Origin: Frigoribacterium sp. JB110
Lineage (GTDB): Bacteria; Actinomycetota; Actinomycetes; Actinomycetales; Microbacteriaceae
NCBI RefSeq assembly: GCF_900163665.1
Contig: NZ_FUIA01000008.1
Location: 1-64,000 of the forward strand
Length of the DNA: 64,000 nucleotides
Direction: 5' to 3'
The notes under the pieces are model-generated. The model saw nothing but the letters and a program-made list of their open reading frames with translations. It had not been told where the DNA came from and searched no databases. The position numbers and the translations under genes were made by a program. Positions 53,056 through 61,308 of the stretch are shown here, piece after piece (the first letter of the stretch is position 1; every line of letters starts with the position of its first letter).

Positions 53056-54250
53056 TCGCTTCGGTCGGCCCGTTGCTCGTCTCTGGGCGGTCGAAGTAGG
53101 CAAGCACGTCGTCGGCACGCTGCTTCAGAGTCCGCCCGAGAGTGACGAGTTCGCTCAACAAGGGCGGCACGCCGTGACTGACGGACTCGATCAACTTGAC
53201 CATCAGCTCACGACCGTGGGCACGGTCGGGTTCGCGGTACGCGGTGATCATTCGCTGGTAGATCCCCCAGGTTGCCTCGACCTGGACGTGCTCGTCGCTG
53301 TCGAACAGGGCGGTGAGCTGGTCCTTCTGCTTGTCACTACGGAGATCGGCACCGGTGTATAGGGTCCGGCTGGCGCGGTAGAGCGGGTCGTCCTTCCTGC
53401 CCCGGTGGCCGTGGGTGATTTGCTGGATCCGTCGCCGGCACCGGTCCAGCGCGTTGCCGGCCAGGCGGACCACGTGGAACGGGTCCATCACCGTTGTCGC
53501 GTCGGGCAGTTCCTCGGTACTGGCGGTCTTGAAGCCGGTGAACCCGTCCATCGCGAGGACCTCGACTCCGTCGCGCGATGCTTTCGGGCGCTCGCTGAGC
53601 CAGGTCTTGAACGCCTGCTTTGAGCGGCCCTCGATCATGTCGAGCAGGCGAGCTGGGCCGGTGCCGTTGCGGATGCCGGTCAGGTCGATGATCACTGTGA
53701 CGCACTTGTCGCCACGCCTGGTGTGACGCCAGACGTGCTCGTCGACGCCGAGGATCCGGACCCCGTCGAAGCGGGTGACGTCGTCGATCAGGACCCGCTT
53801 GCCCTCGGCGAGCACGGCGTCGTTGGCGGTGTTCCAGGCGATCCCGAGGCTCTCGGCGACGCGGGCGACGGTGAGGTGCTGGACCATCAGAGCTTCCAGC
53901 GCCCACCTCAGCAGCTTCGCTCGCGGTTCGGCGGCGAGGGTCGTGTCTTGGCGCCACACGTGCGAACAGCCGGCGCACCGATAGCGACGGATCGTGACCG
54001 CTAACGTGGTGGGCCGCCAGCCGAGCGGTTCGTGGGCGAGTCGTCGGATCACGGTGTCACGCACGGCCCCCTGGCCACCGCAGCGTCGGCACCAGTTGTC
54101 GGGTTCGACTACCCGGCAGGCGAGCACAGCACGGTTGGGTTCGAGTCGCTGGCCGGTCACCTCGAGGCCAAGTTCGTCGAGACGGCAGAACGTGATCAGA
54201 TCAGCGGGTGCGAACCCAGTAGGGCTCGCTGCGACGGTAGCGTCGGGCAC
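53056..54250 (-). pseudogene. ISL3 transposase, 5' part (interrupted)
   Basis: Starts at GTG 54250 and reads about 398 codons of an ISL3 transposase before the IS110 junction; translation continues into IS110 sequence to a stop at 53033. Visible features: a zinc-finger region CRRCGGQGAVRDT with CAGCSHVW, helix-turn-helix TVARVAESLGIAWNTANDAV, and the DDE core with ILGVDEHVWRHTRRG, VLAMDGFTGFKTA, and DPFHVVRLAGNALD. The C-terminal about 40 residues lie at 51542-51668. Confidence 0.9.
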
Positions 54251-54412
54251 CTTGGAGTCTCTTCGATGAGCGGTGTGAGAACCCGCCGCTGCCGATCGCC
54301 TCTCCTTACGCCCGGGCGGAACGACCAGAAGGGGACGGGCCCGGGCCCGCGGGCGGCCCACTTGGTGGGCCCGTCTCTTCTCAGCGGGTGGGCCAGCTGA
54401 CTTTCTCGTCAG

Positions 54413-55273
54413 TCAACCGGTGATCTGGGCTCCGTCCGCGAGGTCGGTGGACCGGCTGAGCTCGGCCCAAGCTGTGATCTCGTCGTCGATGGTCTTTCGT
54501 CCGTTGACCACGAGGCGAAGCGCATCCGATCCCAACACGAGATGCGCGGGGGGATTGGGTGCTTCGATGATCGTGAGTATCGCCTGGCCAGCCTTCCGGG
54601 GGTCGCCCAATTGGTTGCCGTGCGCGGCTTGGCGGTTGGCCCGTATCGGGTTCATGAGCTCGTCGTAGTCCGGGAGTGACCGCTCACTGCGGACCATGGA
54701 TCGGCCGGCCCAGTCGGTGCGGAATGAGCCAGGCGCCACTGCGGTGACATGAATCCCCAGGCCGGCAACCTCCTTGCCGAGCGTCTCCAAGATCGCCTCG
54801 AGCGCGTACTTGCTGCCGCAGTAGTACGACAGCCCAGGAACGGTCATCAGGCCACCCATCGAGGTGACGCCAATAATGTGCCCGCGGCGGCGCTGTCGCA
54901 TGTACGGCAGGATAGCCTGGATAGTGGCCACGGCGCCGAAGACATTGACGTCGAACTGTCGGCGGAGCTCCGACATGGGCGACTCCTCAAGGACGCCTTC
55001 GTGGCCGTAGCCGGCGTTGGCGATCGCCACATCGATCGCTCCGAGATCGCGCTCGACGCCATCAACGGCGCGTTGCACTGCGTCGTCATCAGTCACATCG
55101 ACAAGAACGGCTCGGGCTCGTCGCGGGTCCAGGGCCTCGAACGCCTCCGCGTCCTCGGACCGACGAACAGTGCCTACAACGGTGTGCCCCGCCTCCAGGG
55201 CGGTTTCGGCGAAGGCCAGCCCGAATCCGGAGCTGACACCAGTGATGAAGAACAACTTCGGTGATTGATTCAT
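54413..55273 (-). CDS. SDR-family oxidoreductase (ISL3 passenger)
   Basis: 286 aa. Cofactor motif TGVSSGFG near residue 11, NAG at IANAGYG, catalytic Ser in VTSMGG and YCGSKYAL (YxxxK). Such classical SDRs reduce or oxidise carbonyl compounds with NAD(P)(H); the substrate is unknown. It shares a 76-bp intergenic region and a long operator with the divergent TetR gene, so it is probably induced by a small-molecule ligand of that regulator. Slightly lower GC than the chromosome around it. Confidence 0.9.
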   Translation of the reverse strand: MNQSPKLFFITGVSSGFGLAFAETALEAGHTVVGTVRRSEDAEAFEALDPRRARAVLVDVTDDDAVQRAVDGVERDLGAIDVAIANAGYGHEGVLEESPMSELRRQFDVNVFGAVATIQAILPYMRQRRRGHIIGVTSMGGLMTVPGLSYYCGSKYALEAILETLGKEVAGLGIHVTAVAPGSFRTDWAGRSMVRSERSLPDYDELMNPIRANRQAAHGNQLGDPRKAGQAILTIIEAPNPPAHLVLGSDALRLVVNGRKTIDDEITAWAELSRSTDLADGAQITG

Positions 55274-55280
55274 ACGACCT

Positions 55281-55320
55281 AATCTACATGGTGTTGATAA
55301 TAATCAACACCATGTAGATT
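55281..55320. promoter_or_regulatory. TetR-type operator between SDR and tetR genes
   Basis: Perfect 18-bp inverted repeat, AATCTACATGGTGTTGAT and its complement, with a 4-bp spacer AATA (40 bp in all). Centred between two divergent genes, so one site can control both. Confidence 0.87.
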
Positions 55321-55349
55321 CCCGACTGGTCGGGGTATACCCTGGTCGG

Positions 55350-55970
55350 GTGTCCCCTTACATTTACGACGAGCGCGGTCGCCGCGTTCTAGCGCCAACC
55401 AAGGGGGAGCTGCGCGAGCGGGCAATCCTCGACGAAGCCGAGAAGCAACTTCGCGAGGCCGGACCGGATGCAATGACCGTCGAGTCGATCGCCAACGCGG
55501 CCGGCATCAACCGCGCAACCTTGTATTTCTACTTCCGATCCAAGAACGACGTGCTGGCAGCCCTGATACAACGCGTGGTCAACGAGCTGACCTCAGGTGT
55601 CGCCACCAGCGACCGCGCTACTGGCTCGGCGGGCGCGGTCGCGATCACCGAGGCCATCCGACGCACAGCGCTCTTGTGGAGGACACACGGCGCAGTCTTG
55701 CGGGCAGCAGCGGACCTCACACCAAGCGTGGAAACAGTCGCCGACCTGTGGAACCAAGCACGCACCGAGATCGAGCACAGCTCCCTAGCCATCGTCTCCT
55801 CCGAAACGGCCAACGACGACGAACTGGAGCACCGACTCCCGGCGGTGATCCGCGCCTTGGTCGCGATGACCGAGCGCGAGTTCTACACCACCTTCGCCAG
55901 GGACGAGGACCCCCACCAGTCAGTCGACGCACTCAGCCTGATCTGGACACGTGCGCTCGGCCTCACCTGA
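55350..55970 (+). CDS. TetR/AcrR family regulator (ISL3 passenger)
   Basis: 206 aa from GTG 55350. The DNA-binding domain is RERAILDEAEKQLREAGPDAMTVESIANAAGINRATLYFYFRSKNDVL, residues about 22-70. The C-terminal ligand domain resembles the TetR_C_21-like group (TALLWRTHGAVLRAAADLT). It probably represses itself and the divergent SDR gene. Ends 28 bp before the right terminal repeat. Confidence 0.9.
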   Translation: MSPYIYDERGRRVLAPTKGELRERAILDEAEKQLREAGPDAMTVESIANAAGINRATLYFYFRSKNDVLAALIQRVVNELTSGVATSDRATGSAGAVAITEAIRRTALLWRTHGAVLRAAADLTPSVETVADLWNQARTEIEHSSLAIVSSETANDDELEHRLPAVIRALVAMTEREFYTTFARDEDPHQSVDALSLIWTRALGLT

Positions 55971-55998
55971 CCGAGGACGACACTCCATTCCGTCTCTA

Positions 55999-56019
55999 CA
56001 CCCTGGATTGTGAAGAGCC
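55999..56019 (-). repeat. ISL3 right terminal inverted repeat
   Basis: Reads GGCTCTTCACAATCCAGGGTG on the minus strand, 20 of 21 positions matching the left repeat with one indel. Confidence 0.85.
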
Positions 56020-56074
56020 AAGAATGCCGACGACGACGACAGCGACGACAACGGCAATCGAGAAACGAGACGGA

Positions 56075-57049
56075 TCAGTTGATCTGCAGGTCCGCCCACT
56101 CCTGAATGAGAGTCACCAGCGCGGTCGTTTCGTTTTCGCTCAGGTGACTCGGGACATCGTGCACCTCGCCAGCGGCGACAATGATCTTATGCTCACTCTT
56201 CGGGCTCACCCGCACTGCCGCGGCGTCCACCTGAGAGCGCGGAGTACTTACGGGTTCCTCCATAAGGTCGCGTGATCGCACGTTGCGGTCGGTGAGCATG
56301 AGGCCATACACACCGGCCAGCGTGCCATCACTGAACGAAGCGAGAACTTGCTCGCCCTCATCTAGCGGCATCTTCTTAGCAAACTTCGAGAAGTGCTTGG
56401 CGTGCTTCTTATCGTCGAAATACTTCACCTCAGACCCCAGCCCAAGCTCCTTCACACGCCCGCGAATGTCACTCGAGGAGGGCGGCGGTTCGTCAGCTAC
56501 CTCAGCGCCGGTGCTCGTAAGCGTCTCGAGAATCATTGTTATCGCGCTCACAAGCAGCTGACTGAACCATTCAGCGTCCTCGACGTCAACAAGCGACGCG
56601 GCACCCTCCCAGTCGTAGCTTTCGATCGCCGCCGAAGCGATGGTGGAGGCAGATCCCGCGATACCGGTCGGCCCGACATAGAGCGGGTACTGCCGCTCCT
56701 CACCCTTGCTGAACACGAGATCAATGGTGTCCTTCACGATGAGTCGCCGATCAGTGACCAAGAATCCCTGCGATTCCCGCTTACTCGTGAATCTCGTTGC
56801 CACGTCGTAACCGATCCAGATGATCGGCAATTCGTCGTCGCCCGCAGGCGACACAAGCATCATCTGCTCAATCGCCCGCCAGAGTACCGCGTCGCTGTCT
56901 TCCCAAGTTGGGTGTTGGTATCCCGGCACGAACACGAAGTTTTGAATGTCGGTCTGCTCCGCCGCGAGTCCTGAAGCTCTCGCCGTCAGCAAGGTCAGGA
57001 GGTCTCTTCGCGGCGGAGTCAGGGACGACGCATATCTCTCGAGAGTCAT
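56075..57049 (-). CDS. Hypothetical protein with two PH-like repeats
   Basis: 324 aa, no signal peptide or TM segment. I do not recognise the family. Two segments have the same pattern, FLVTDRRLIVKDTIDL (about residue 95) and GLMLTDRNVRSRDLM (about 247), reminiscent of bacterial PH-like/YokE domains. A middle helix is rich in Thr/Ser. GC is clearly lower than in the surrounding chromosome and it sits between the ISL3 element and tRNA-Arg, which suggests acquisition. Confidence 0.7.
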   Translation of the reverse strand: MTLERYASSLTPPRRDLLTLLTARASGLAAEQTDIQNFVFVPGYQHPTWEDSDAVLWRAIEQMMLVSPAGDDELPIIWIGYDVATRFTSKRESQGFLVTDRRLIVKDTIDLVFSKGEERQYPLYVGPTGIAGSASTIASAAIESYDWEGAASLVDVEDAEWFSQLLVSAITMILETLTSTGAEVADEPPPSSSDIRGRVKELGLGSEVKYFDDKKHAKHFSKFAKKMPLDEGEQVLASFSDGTLAGVYGLMLTDRNVRSRDLMEEPVSTPRSQVDAAAVRVSPKSEHKIIVAAGEVHDVPSHLSENETTALVTLIQEWADLQIN

Positions 57050-57062
57050 GGGGCCATATTAG

Positions 57063-57175
57063 CTAGCCATCTCCTACCTGCGTTTCTTCACCAAGGAACA
57101 AGCCGAGAACGGCGGCAAAGACGAAGGCTTCTCCAACCCCGCGCAACGGGCAGCGAACCAGAAGAAGGCCGACTG
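57063..57175 (+). pseudogene. 3' remnant of an unidentified gene
   Basis: A frame open from 57063 (preceded by TAG) encodes about 36 residues beginning LAISYLRFFTKEQAENGG and ending AANQKKAD then stop. The Lys/Glu-rich end looks like a real C-terminal tail of a membrane protein. No start or upstream body is present, so it is probably left from a gene truncated when the neighbouring gene was acquired. Confidence 0.4.
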
Positions 57176-57183
57176 AACCGCCC

Positions 57184-57237
57184 TGGGCTTCGTTCCGTTC
57201 CTTTGTCGAGAGGACGGGAACATGCCCGCGAAGCCCA
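57184..57237. repeat. Inverted repeat near tRNA-Arg
   Basis: TGGGCTTCG (57184-57192) and CGAAGCCCA (57229-57237) form a perfect 9-bp stem around a 36-nt loop. It could be a weak terminator for the truncated gene or an element end. The rest of 57176-57328 shows no gene. Confidence 0.4.
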
Positions 57238-57328
57238 CGACTGGTCAGTCGAACGAGCAGCCGGCCCAAACGAGTTCGACGTCCCAACCCCGAGCATGTG
57301 CCTGCAGGTTGGAACGTCGAACTTCAAG

Positions 57329-57401
57329 TGCCCCCGAATGGATTCGAACCATCGACACCCGCTTTAGGAGAGCGGTGCTCTATCCCCTGAGCTACGGAGG
57401 C
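57329..57401 (-). tRNA. tRNA-Arg (anticodon CCT)
   Basis: 73 nt without encoded CCA. Acceptor GCCTCCG pairs with CGGGGGC (one G-T pair); anticodon stem CCGCT/AGCGG with loop CTCCTAA (anticodon CCT, reads the rare AGG codon); T arm GATGG-TTCGAAT-CCATT. Its downstream side faces the accessory region. Confidence 0.95.
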
Positions 57402-57439
57402 CCGCCCTCAGCCTACCGTGCGAGCGCGCAGGGTTCACA

Positions 57440-57937
57440 TCAGGCAGCCAGGGCGAGGTAGGGCTCCCAGCGCGGATCGCCCCGCTCAGTGCCCCGCACA
57501 GTCCATGCCCCTCCTCGCGGCGCCTGCGGGCTGAACCTCAGGTGCCAGCCCATCTCCTTCGGCGTGCGGTCGCTCTTGAGGTTGTTGCAGCGCAGGCAGC
57601 AGGCGACGAGGTTGGTCCAGGTGTCGCCTCCCCCGCGCGAGCGCGGCATCACGTGGTCGATGGTCGACGCCGACTTTCCGCAGTACGCGCATCGGCTGCC
57701 GTCGCGGCGCAGGACTCCGCGTCTGGTCACCGGGACTCTGCGGGCCTGCGGGACCCGCACGTATCGGGACAGGATGATCACGGCGGGACGGTCGAAGACC
57801 GTGTTCGCCCCCCAGACGGGGTCGCCGTCGATCCGTTCGATGACGCTCGCCTTGTCGTTCATCACGAGAACCAGCGCCCGCTTGAACGACACGACGGCGA
57901 GCGGCTCATATCCGGCGTTGAGTACCAGAGTGCGCAT
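57440..57937 (-). CDS. HNH endonuclease
   Basis: 165 aa. The HNH domain is compact: VLRRDGSRCAYCGKSASTIDHVMPRSRGGGDTWTNLVACCLRCNNLKSDRTPKEMGW-type sequence with zinc Cys pairs CAYC and CLRC and the catalytic DH. The N-terminus TLVLNAGYEPLAVVSFKRAL is typical of the conserved single-copy actinobacterial version. Cellular role not established. Confidence 0.92.
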   Translation of the reverse strand: MRTLVLNAGYEPLAVVSFKRALVLVMNDKASVIERIDGDPVWGANTVFDRPAVIILSRYVRVPQARRVPVTRRGVLRRDGSRCAYCGKSASTIDHVMPRSRGGGDTWTNLVACCLRCNNLKSDRTPKEMGWHLRFSPQAPRGGAWTVRGTERGDPRWEPYLALAA

Positions 57938-58021
57938 ACGTTTTCCCTTCGATGGGTCCCGGACGGCTTCCGGGCTCTCGAACCATCGCCACCACTTGTG
58001 AAGGCAGGGGGTGCGGGTACG

Positions 58022-58051
58022 AAAAAGGGCACTGCCTCACAGACAGCGCCC
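58022..58051 (-). terminator. Intrinsic terminator with T-run
   Basis: On the minus strand GGGCGCTG and CAGTGCCC pair (one G-T) around a 9-nt loop, followed by TTTTT. It is the only strong T-tract terminator in the window and ends a short transcript upstream of the HNH gene. Confidence 0.75.
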
Positions 58052-58147
58052 TGTGCGCGCGGATGACCCGCGCATCGTGTGCACACGATGCCGTAAGACG
58101 TAACGACCGAGAGCATCCGTGGTGCGGATGCGAGGTATTCGGCTCAC
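58037..58147 (-). CDS. Possible small basic protein (36 aa)
   Basis: GTG at 58147 with GGGAGA upstream opens 36 codons (SRIPRIRTTDALGRYVLRHR, then a basic tail ending RTGRCL) and stops inside the terminator stem. It is Arg-rich and has no known domain. A TACGCT box about 40 bp upstream may be a -10. Alternatively the segment is a small RNA whose hairpins (GCATCGTGTG-CACACGATGC and GCGCGG-ATGA-CCCGCGC) are the functional part. Confidence 0.4.
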   Translation of the reverse strand: MSRIPRIRTTDALGRYVLRHRVHTMRGSSARTGRCL

Positions 58148-58249
58148 GACATCTCCCTTCGCGTTCTTCGCGGCAACGGCTACAGCGTAACGCACGCGAC
58201 ACGCCCGGGCGGCAACACTCGGGTGAACTCACGGAGACGAACACAGAAA

Positions 58250-58287
58250 AAGCGGCGCCCGTCTCCCTGAGGAGACGGGCGCCGCTT
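58250..58287 (-). terminator. Terminator after the M23 peptidase gene
   Basis: Perfect 17-bp inverted repeat (58250-58266, 58271-58287), loop CTGA, 10 bp after the stop. On the minus strand the 3' arm is followed by TTCTGTG. Confidence 0.87.
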
Positions 58288-58296
58288 GAGCGTCGG

Positions 58297-59187
58297 TTAC
58301 AGCCCGAAGTACGGGACCGGATCGACCACTGCGCCGTTGATGTGGTATTCGAAGTGCAGGTGAGCGCCGTATGAACGGCCCGTGTTGCCCACGGCGCCGA
58401 TCGCCTGACCTGCCGACACCTGCTGACCTGCGGCGACCTGGCGGCTGCCGTAGGTCATGTGACCGTAGAGGGTCTCCGTGCCGTCGCCATGCTGGATCTT
58501 CACTGCGACGCCGTAGCCGAAGTAGCCCTCGGACGAGACTGTGACCGTGCCGGACTTCGCCGCATAGATCGGCGTGCCGCCCGGGGCGACCATGTCGGCA
58601 CCCGCGTGGCCGCCGCCGACGGTGCGGCTGATGTAGTAGGAACCGGCAGGCAGCGGATTCACTGCGCCGCCGACCGGCTCGACCGAGGAATCGCCGATAT
58701 CAGCCGGCGTGCTCGTGCCAGAGGACGCCGTACTGGCGGCCTTCTCAGCCGCGGCGGCCTTGGCCGCGCGCTTCGCTGCCTCCGCCGCTTTCTGCTCCTC
58801 GATCTCCTCGGGAGTAGTCGCGGCGTAGTTCGACACCTCGAGGTCGTCGGCCTTCACACCTTCGCCGACGGACAGCGTCTGTGCGTTCTGCTCGGCCAGC
58901 TCGTGCGCCGAAGGGTTGTCGGACTGCTCCGCACTGCCGCTGGTCGCCGCGTACGCGGGAATCGCCACGCCGGCGAGGAGCGCGAGCACCGCGCCCACCG
59001 TCGCCAACGAACGCACGGGATGCACAGTCGACTGGGGCTTCTTGGCGCCTGCGCGGAACTCACGCTCCGCACGGCGCATGTCGCGCCGCGAGATCGCGGA
59101 AGCACCGTTCGAGAGGGTCTCTGACTCAGCGGCGTCGGGTGCGCCTGCTGACGAATCGGTGTGGGTCAAAAGCTCTTCCTCCGTCAC
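58297..59187 (-). CDS. M23-family peptidase (peptidoglycan hydrolase)
   Basis: 296 aa. A short cytoplasmic N-terminus, one TM/signal anchor (LATVGAVLALLAGVAIPAYA, about residues 60-80), an Ala/Lys/Glu coiled-coil linker, then a LytM domain with zinc ligands in GGGHAGADMVAP, YGHMTYGS and AHLHFEYH. It cleaves peptide cross-links in the wall. GTG 59187 is used although its ribosome site is weak; a structured 5' leader lies upstream. Confidence 0.9.
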   Translation of the reverse strand: MTEEELLTHTDSSAGAPDAAESETLSNGASAISRRDMRRAEREFRAGAKKPQSTVHPVRSLATVGAVLALLAGVAIPAYAATSGSAEQSDNPSAHELAEQNAQTLSVGEGVKADDLEVSNYAATTPEEIEEQKAAEAAKRAAKAAAAEKAASTASSGTSTPADIGDSSVEPVGGAVNPLPAGSYYISRTVGGGHAGADMVAPGGTPIYAAKSGTVTVSSEGYFGYGVAVKIQHGDGTETLYGHMTYGSRQVAAGQQVSAGQAIGAVGNTGRSYGAHLHFEYHINGAVVDPVPYFGL

Positions 59188-59189
59188 CT

Positions 59190-59308
59190 CGCGCCCAGGG
59201 GCGCCGACTCGTCAACACTGGTTCGGGGTCAGTGCGGCCTGCGAGAAGGACGAGCCGGAGAGGCGCTTGCCCGCAGGTGTCGGCGTGCGAAACACGCGCC
59301 GACGCACC
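59190..59308 (-). promoter_or_regulatory. Structured 5' leader of the M23 gene, candidate riboswitch
   Basis: Between the promoter and the gene the minus strand folds into several hairpins: GGTG-CG-TCGGCG with CGCCGACACC, CCTGCG ... CGCAGG (35 nt), and CACTG-ACCCCGAAC-CAGTG. Cell-wall hydrolases of actinobacteria are frequent targets of the c-di-AMP (ydaO-yuaA) riboswitch, but I could not match the consensus with certainty. Confidence 0.4.
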
Positions 59309-59309
59309 T

Positions 59310-59338
59310 ACGCTACGCGAAGATAACGAAAAAGTCAC
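59310..59338 (-). promoter_or_regulatory. Candidate promoter of the M23 gene
   Basis: On the minus strand GTGACT (59338-59333) and TAGCGT (59315-59310) are 17 bp apart, in an AT-rich patch. It would give a leader of about 115 nt. Confidence 0.45.
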
Positions 59339-59378
59339 GGCAGAGTCACGAATCGACCCGCATCGGGTCGTTTCGCTC

Positions 59379-60077
59379 CTAGCGCGGTGCGACGAGGAAG
59401 ACATGCGAGGCGATCTCGGCTGGCAGTTCGAGCGCCTCGTCGCGGTCGTTCATCTCGACGAGGACGTATCCCTCGCTGTAGCGGAACTGCCCTGTCGAGC
59501 CGGGCACGACGCCCGCGCCTCGCAGCTGCTCGAGCAGCTCCGGATCGACCTGCGCAGGCTCGGCGAGTCGGCGCACGGTTCCCGTGATCGGCTCGCCCGC
59601 CGCGTCGAGGGCCTTGACGAGCCCCACGACGCCCTCGTCGAACTCACCGCCGGCGTCGCCGCCGATCGCGTCGAGCCCCGGGATCGGGTTGCCGTACGGC
59701 GACTCGGAGGGGTGGCCGAGCAGCTCGACGAGCCGACGCTCGACCTGCTCGCTCATCACGTGCTCCCAGCGGCAGGCCTCTTCGTGCACGAACGCCCAGT
59801 CGAGCCCGATCACATCGGAGAGCAGCCGCTCGGCGAGGCGGTGCTTGCGCATCACGTCGACGGCCTTCTGACGGCCGGCCGCGCTCAGCTCCAGGCGCCG
59901 ATCGTCTCCGACGTGCACCAACCCGTCGCGCTCCATCCTGCCGATCGTCTGCGACACAGTGGGACCGGAATGCCCGAGGCGCTCCGAGATCCGCGCGCGC
60001 AGGGGAAGGATGTTCTCCTCCTCGAGCTCGAGGATGGTGCGCAGGTACATCTCCGTCGTATCGATCAGATCGGTCAT
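59379..60077 (-). CDS. ideR: DtxR/IdeR-family metal-dependent regulator
   Basis: 232 aa, full three-domain length. The N-terminal wHTH runs DTTEMYLRTILELEEENILPLRARISERLGHSGPTVSQTIGRMERDGL; metal ligands include VMRKHRLAERLL, WEHVMSEQVE and the HP of LLGHPSESPYGNP. The C-terminal SH3-like domain follows. It probably represses iron (or manganese) uptake genes when metal is plentiful. An iron box lies 20 bp upstream. Split between IdeR and MntR roles is not settled. Confidence 0.92.
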   Translation of the reverse strand: MTDLIDTTEMYLRTILELEEENILPLRARISERLGHSGPTVSQTIGRMERDGLVHVGDDRRLELSAAGRQKAVDVMRKHRLAERLLSDVIGLDWAFVHEEACRWEHVMSEQVERRLVELLGHPSESPYGNPIPGLDAIGGDAGGEFDEGVVGLVKALDAAGEPITGTVRRLAEPAQVDPELLEQLRGAGVVPGSTGQFRYSEGYVLVEMNDRDEALELPAEIASHVFLVAPR

Positions 60078-60096
60078 CGAGGCCTCCGTATCGGTG

Positions 60097-60113
60097 TTAG
60101 GCAAGCCTACCTC
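60097..60113. promoter_or_regulatory. Iron-box-like operator
   Basis: GTTAGGCAAGCCTACCT, with the perfect dyad TAGGC-AA-GCCTA at 60098-60109, close to the TTAGGTTAGGCTAACCTAA consensus of DtxR/IdeR. It lies upstream of the regulator and 45 bp before serC, suggesting autoregulation. Confidence 0.7.
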
Positions 60114-60155
60114 GACCGGGTGCGTGTACGGGTCCGCGAGCGGTCATACGATTGA

Positions 60156-61274
<1,119 letters not shown>

Positions 61275-61308
61275 CCAGCGGCGCGGCTATCGCCGAGACG
61301 TGCCGCGG

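Larger units (their letters stand above)
51542..56019. mobile_element. ISL3-family element with passenger genes, interrupted by IS110
   Basis: Terminal inverted repeats GGCTCTTCACATCCAGGGTG (51542-51561) and its near-complement at 55999-56019, which has one extra base, bound 4.48 kb. Inside, in order: the 3' end of the ISL3 transposase, an IS110 element, the rest of the transposase, an SDR gene and a divergent TetR gene. The 8-bp flanks (TGCAATGG and AAGAATGC) do not match, so no target duplication remains. Without the IS110 insertion the element would be about 3.1 kb. Confidence 0.82.

Noticed and set aside
51534..56027. Target-site duplication of the ISL3 element
   Set aside because: The 8 bp outside each terminal repeat (TGCAATGG and AAGAATGC) differ. 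They share AATG by chance only.
51480..57401. Integrative element using tRNA-Arg as attachment site
   Set aside because: No integrase gene and no second copy of the tRNA 3' end were found near 51.5 kb.
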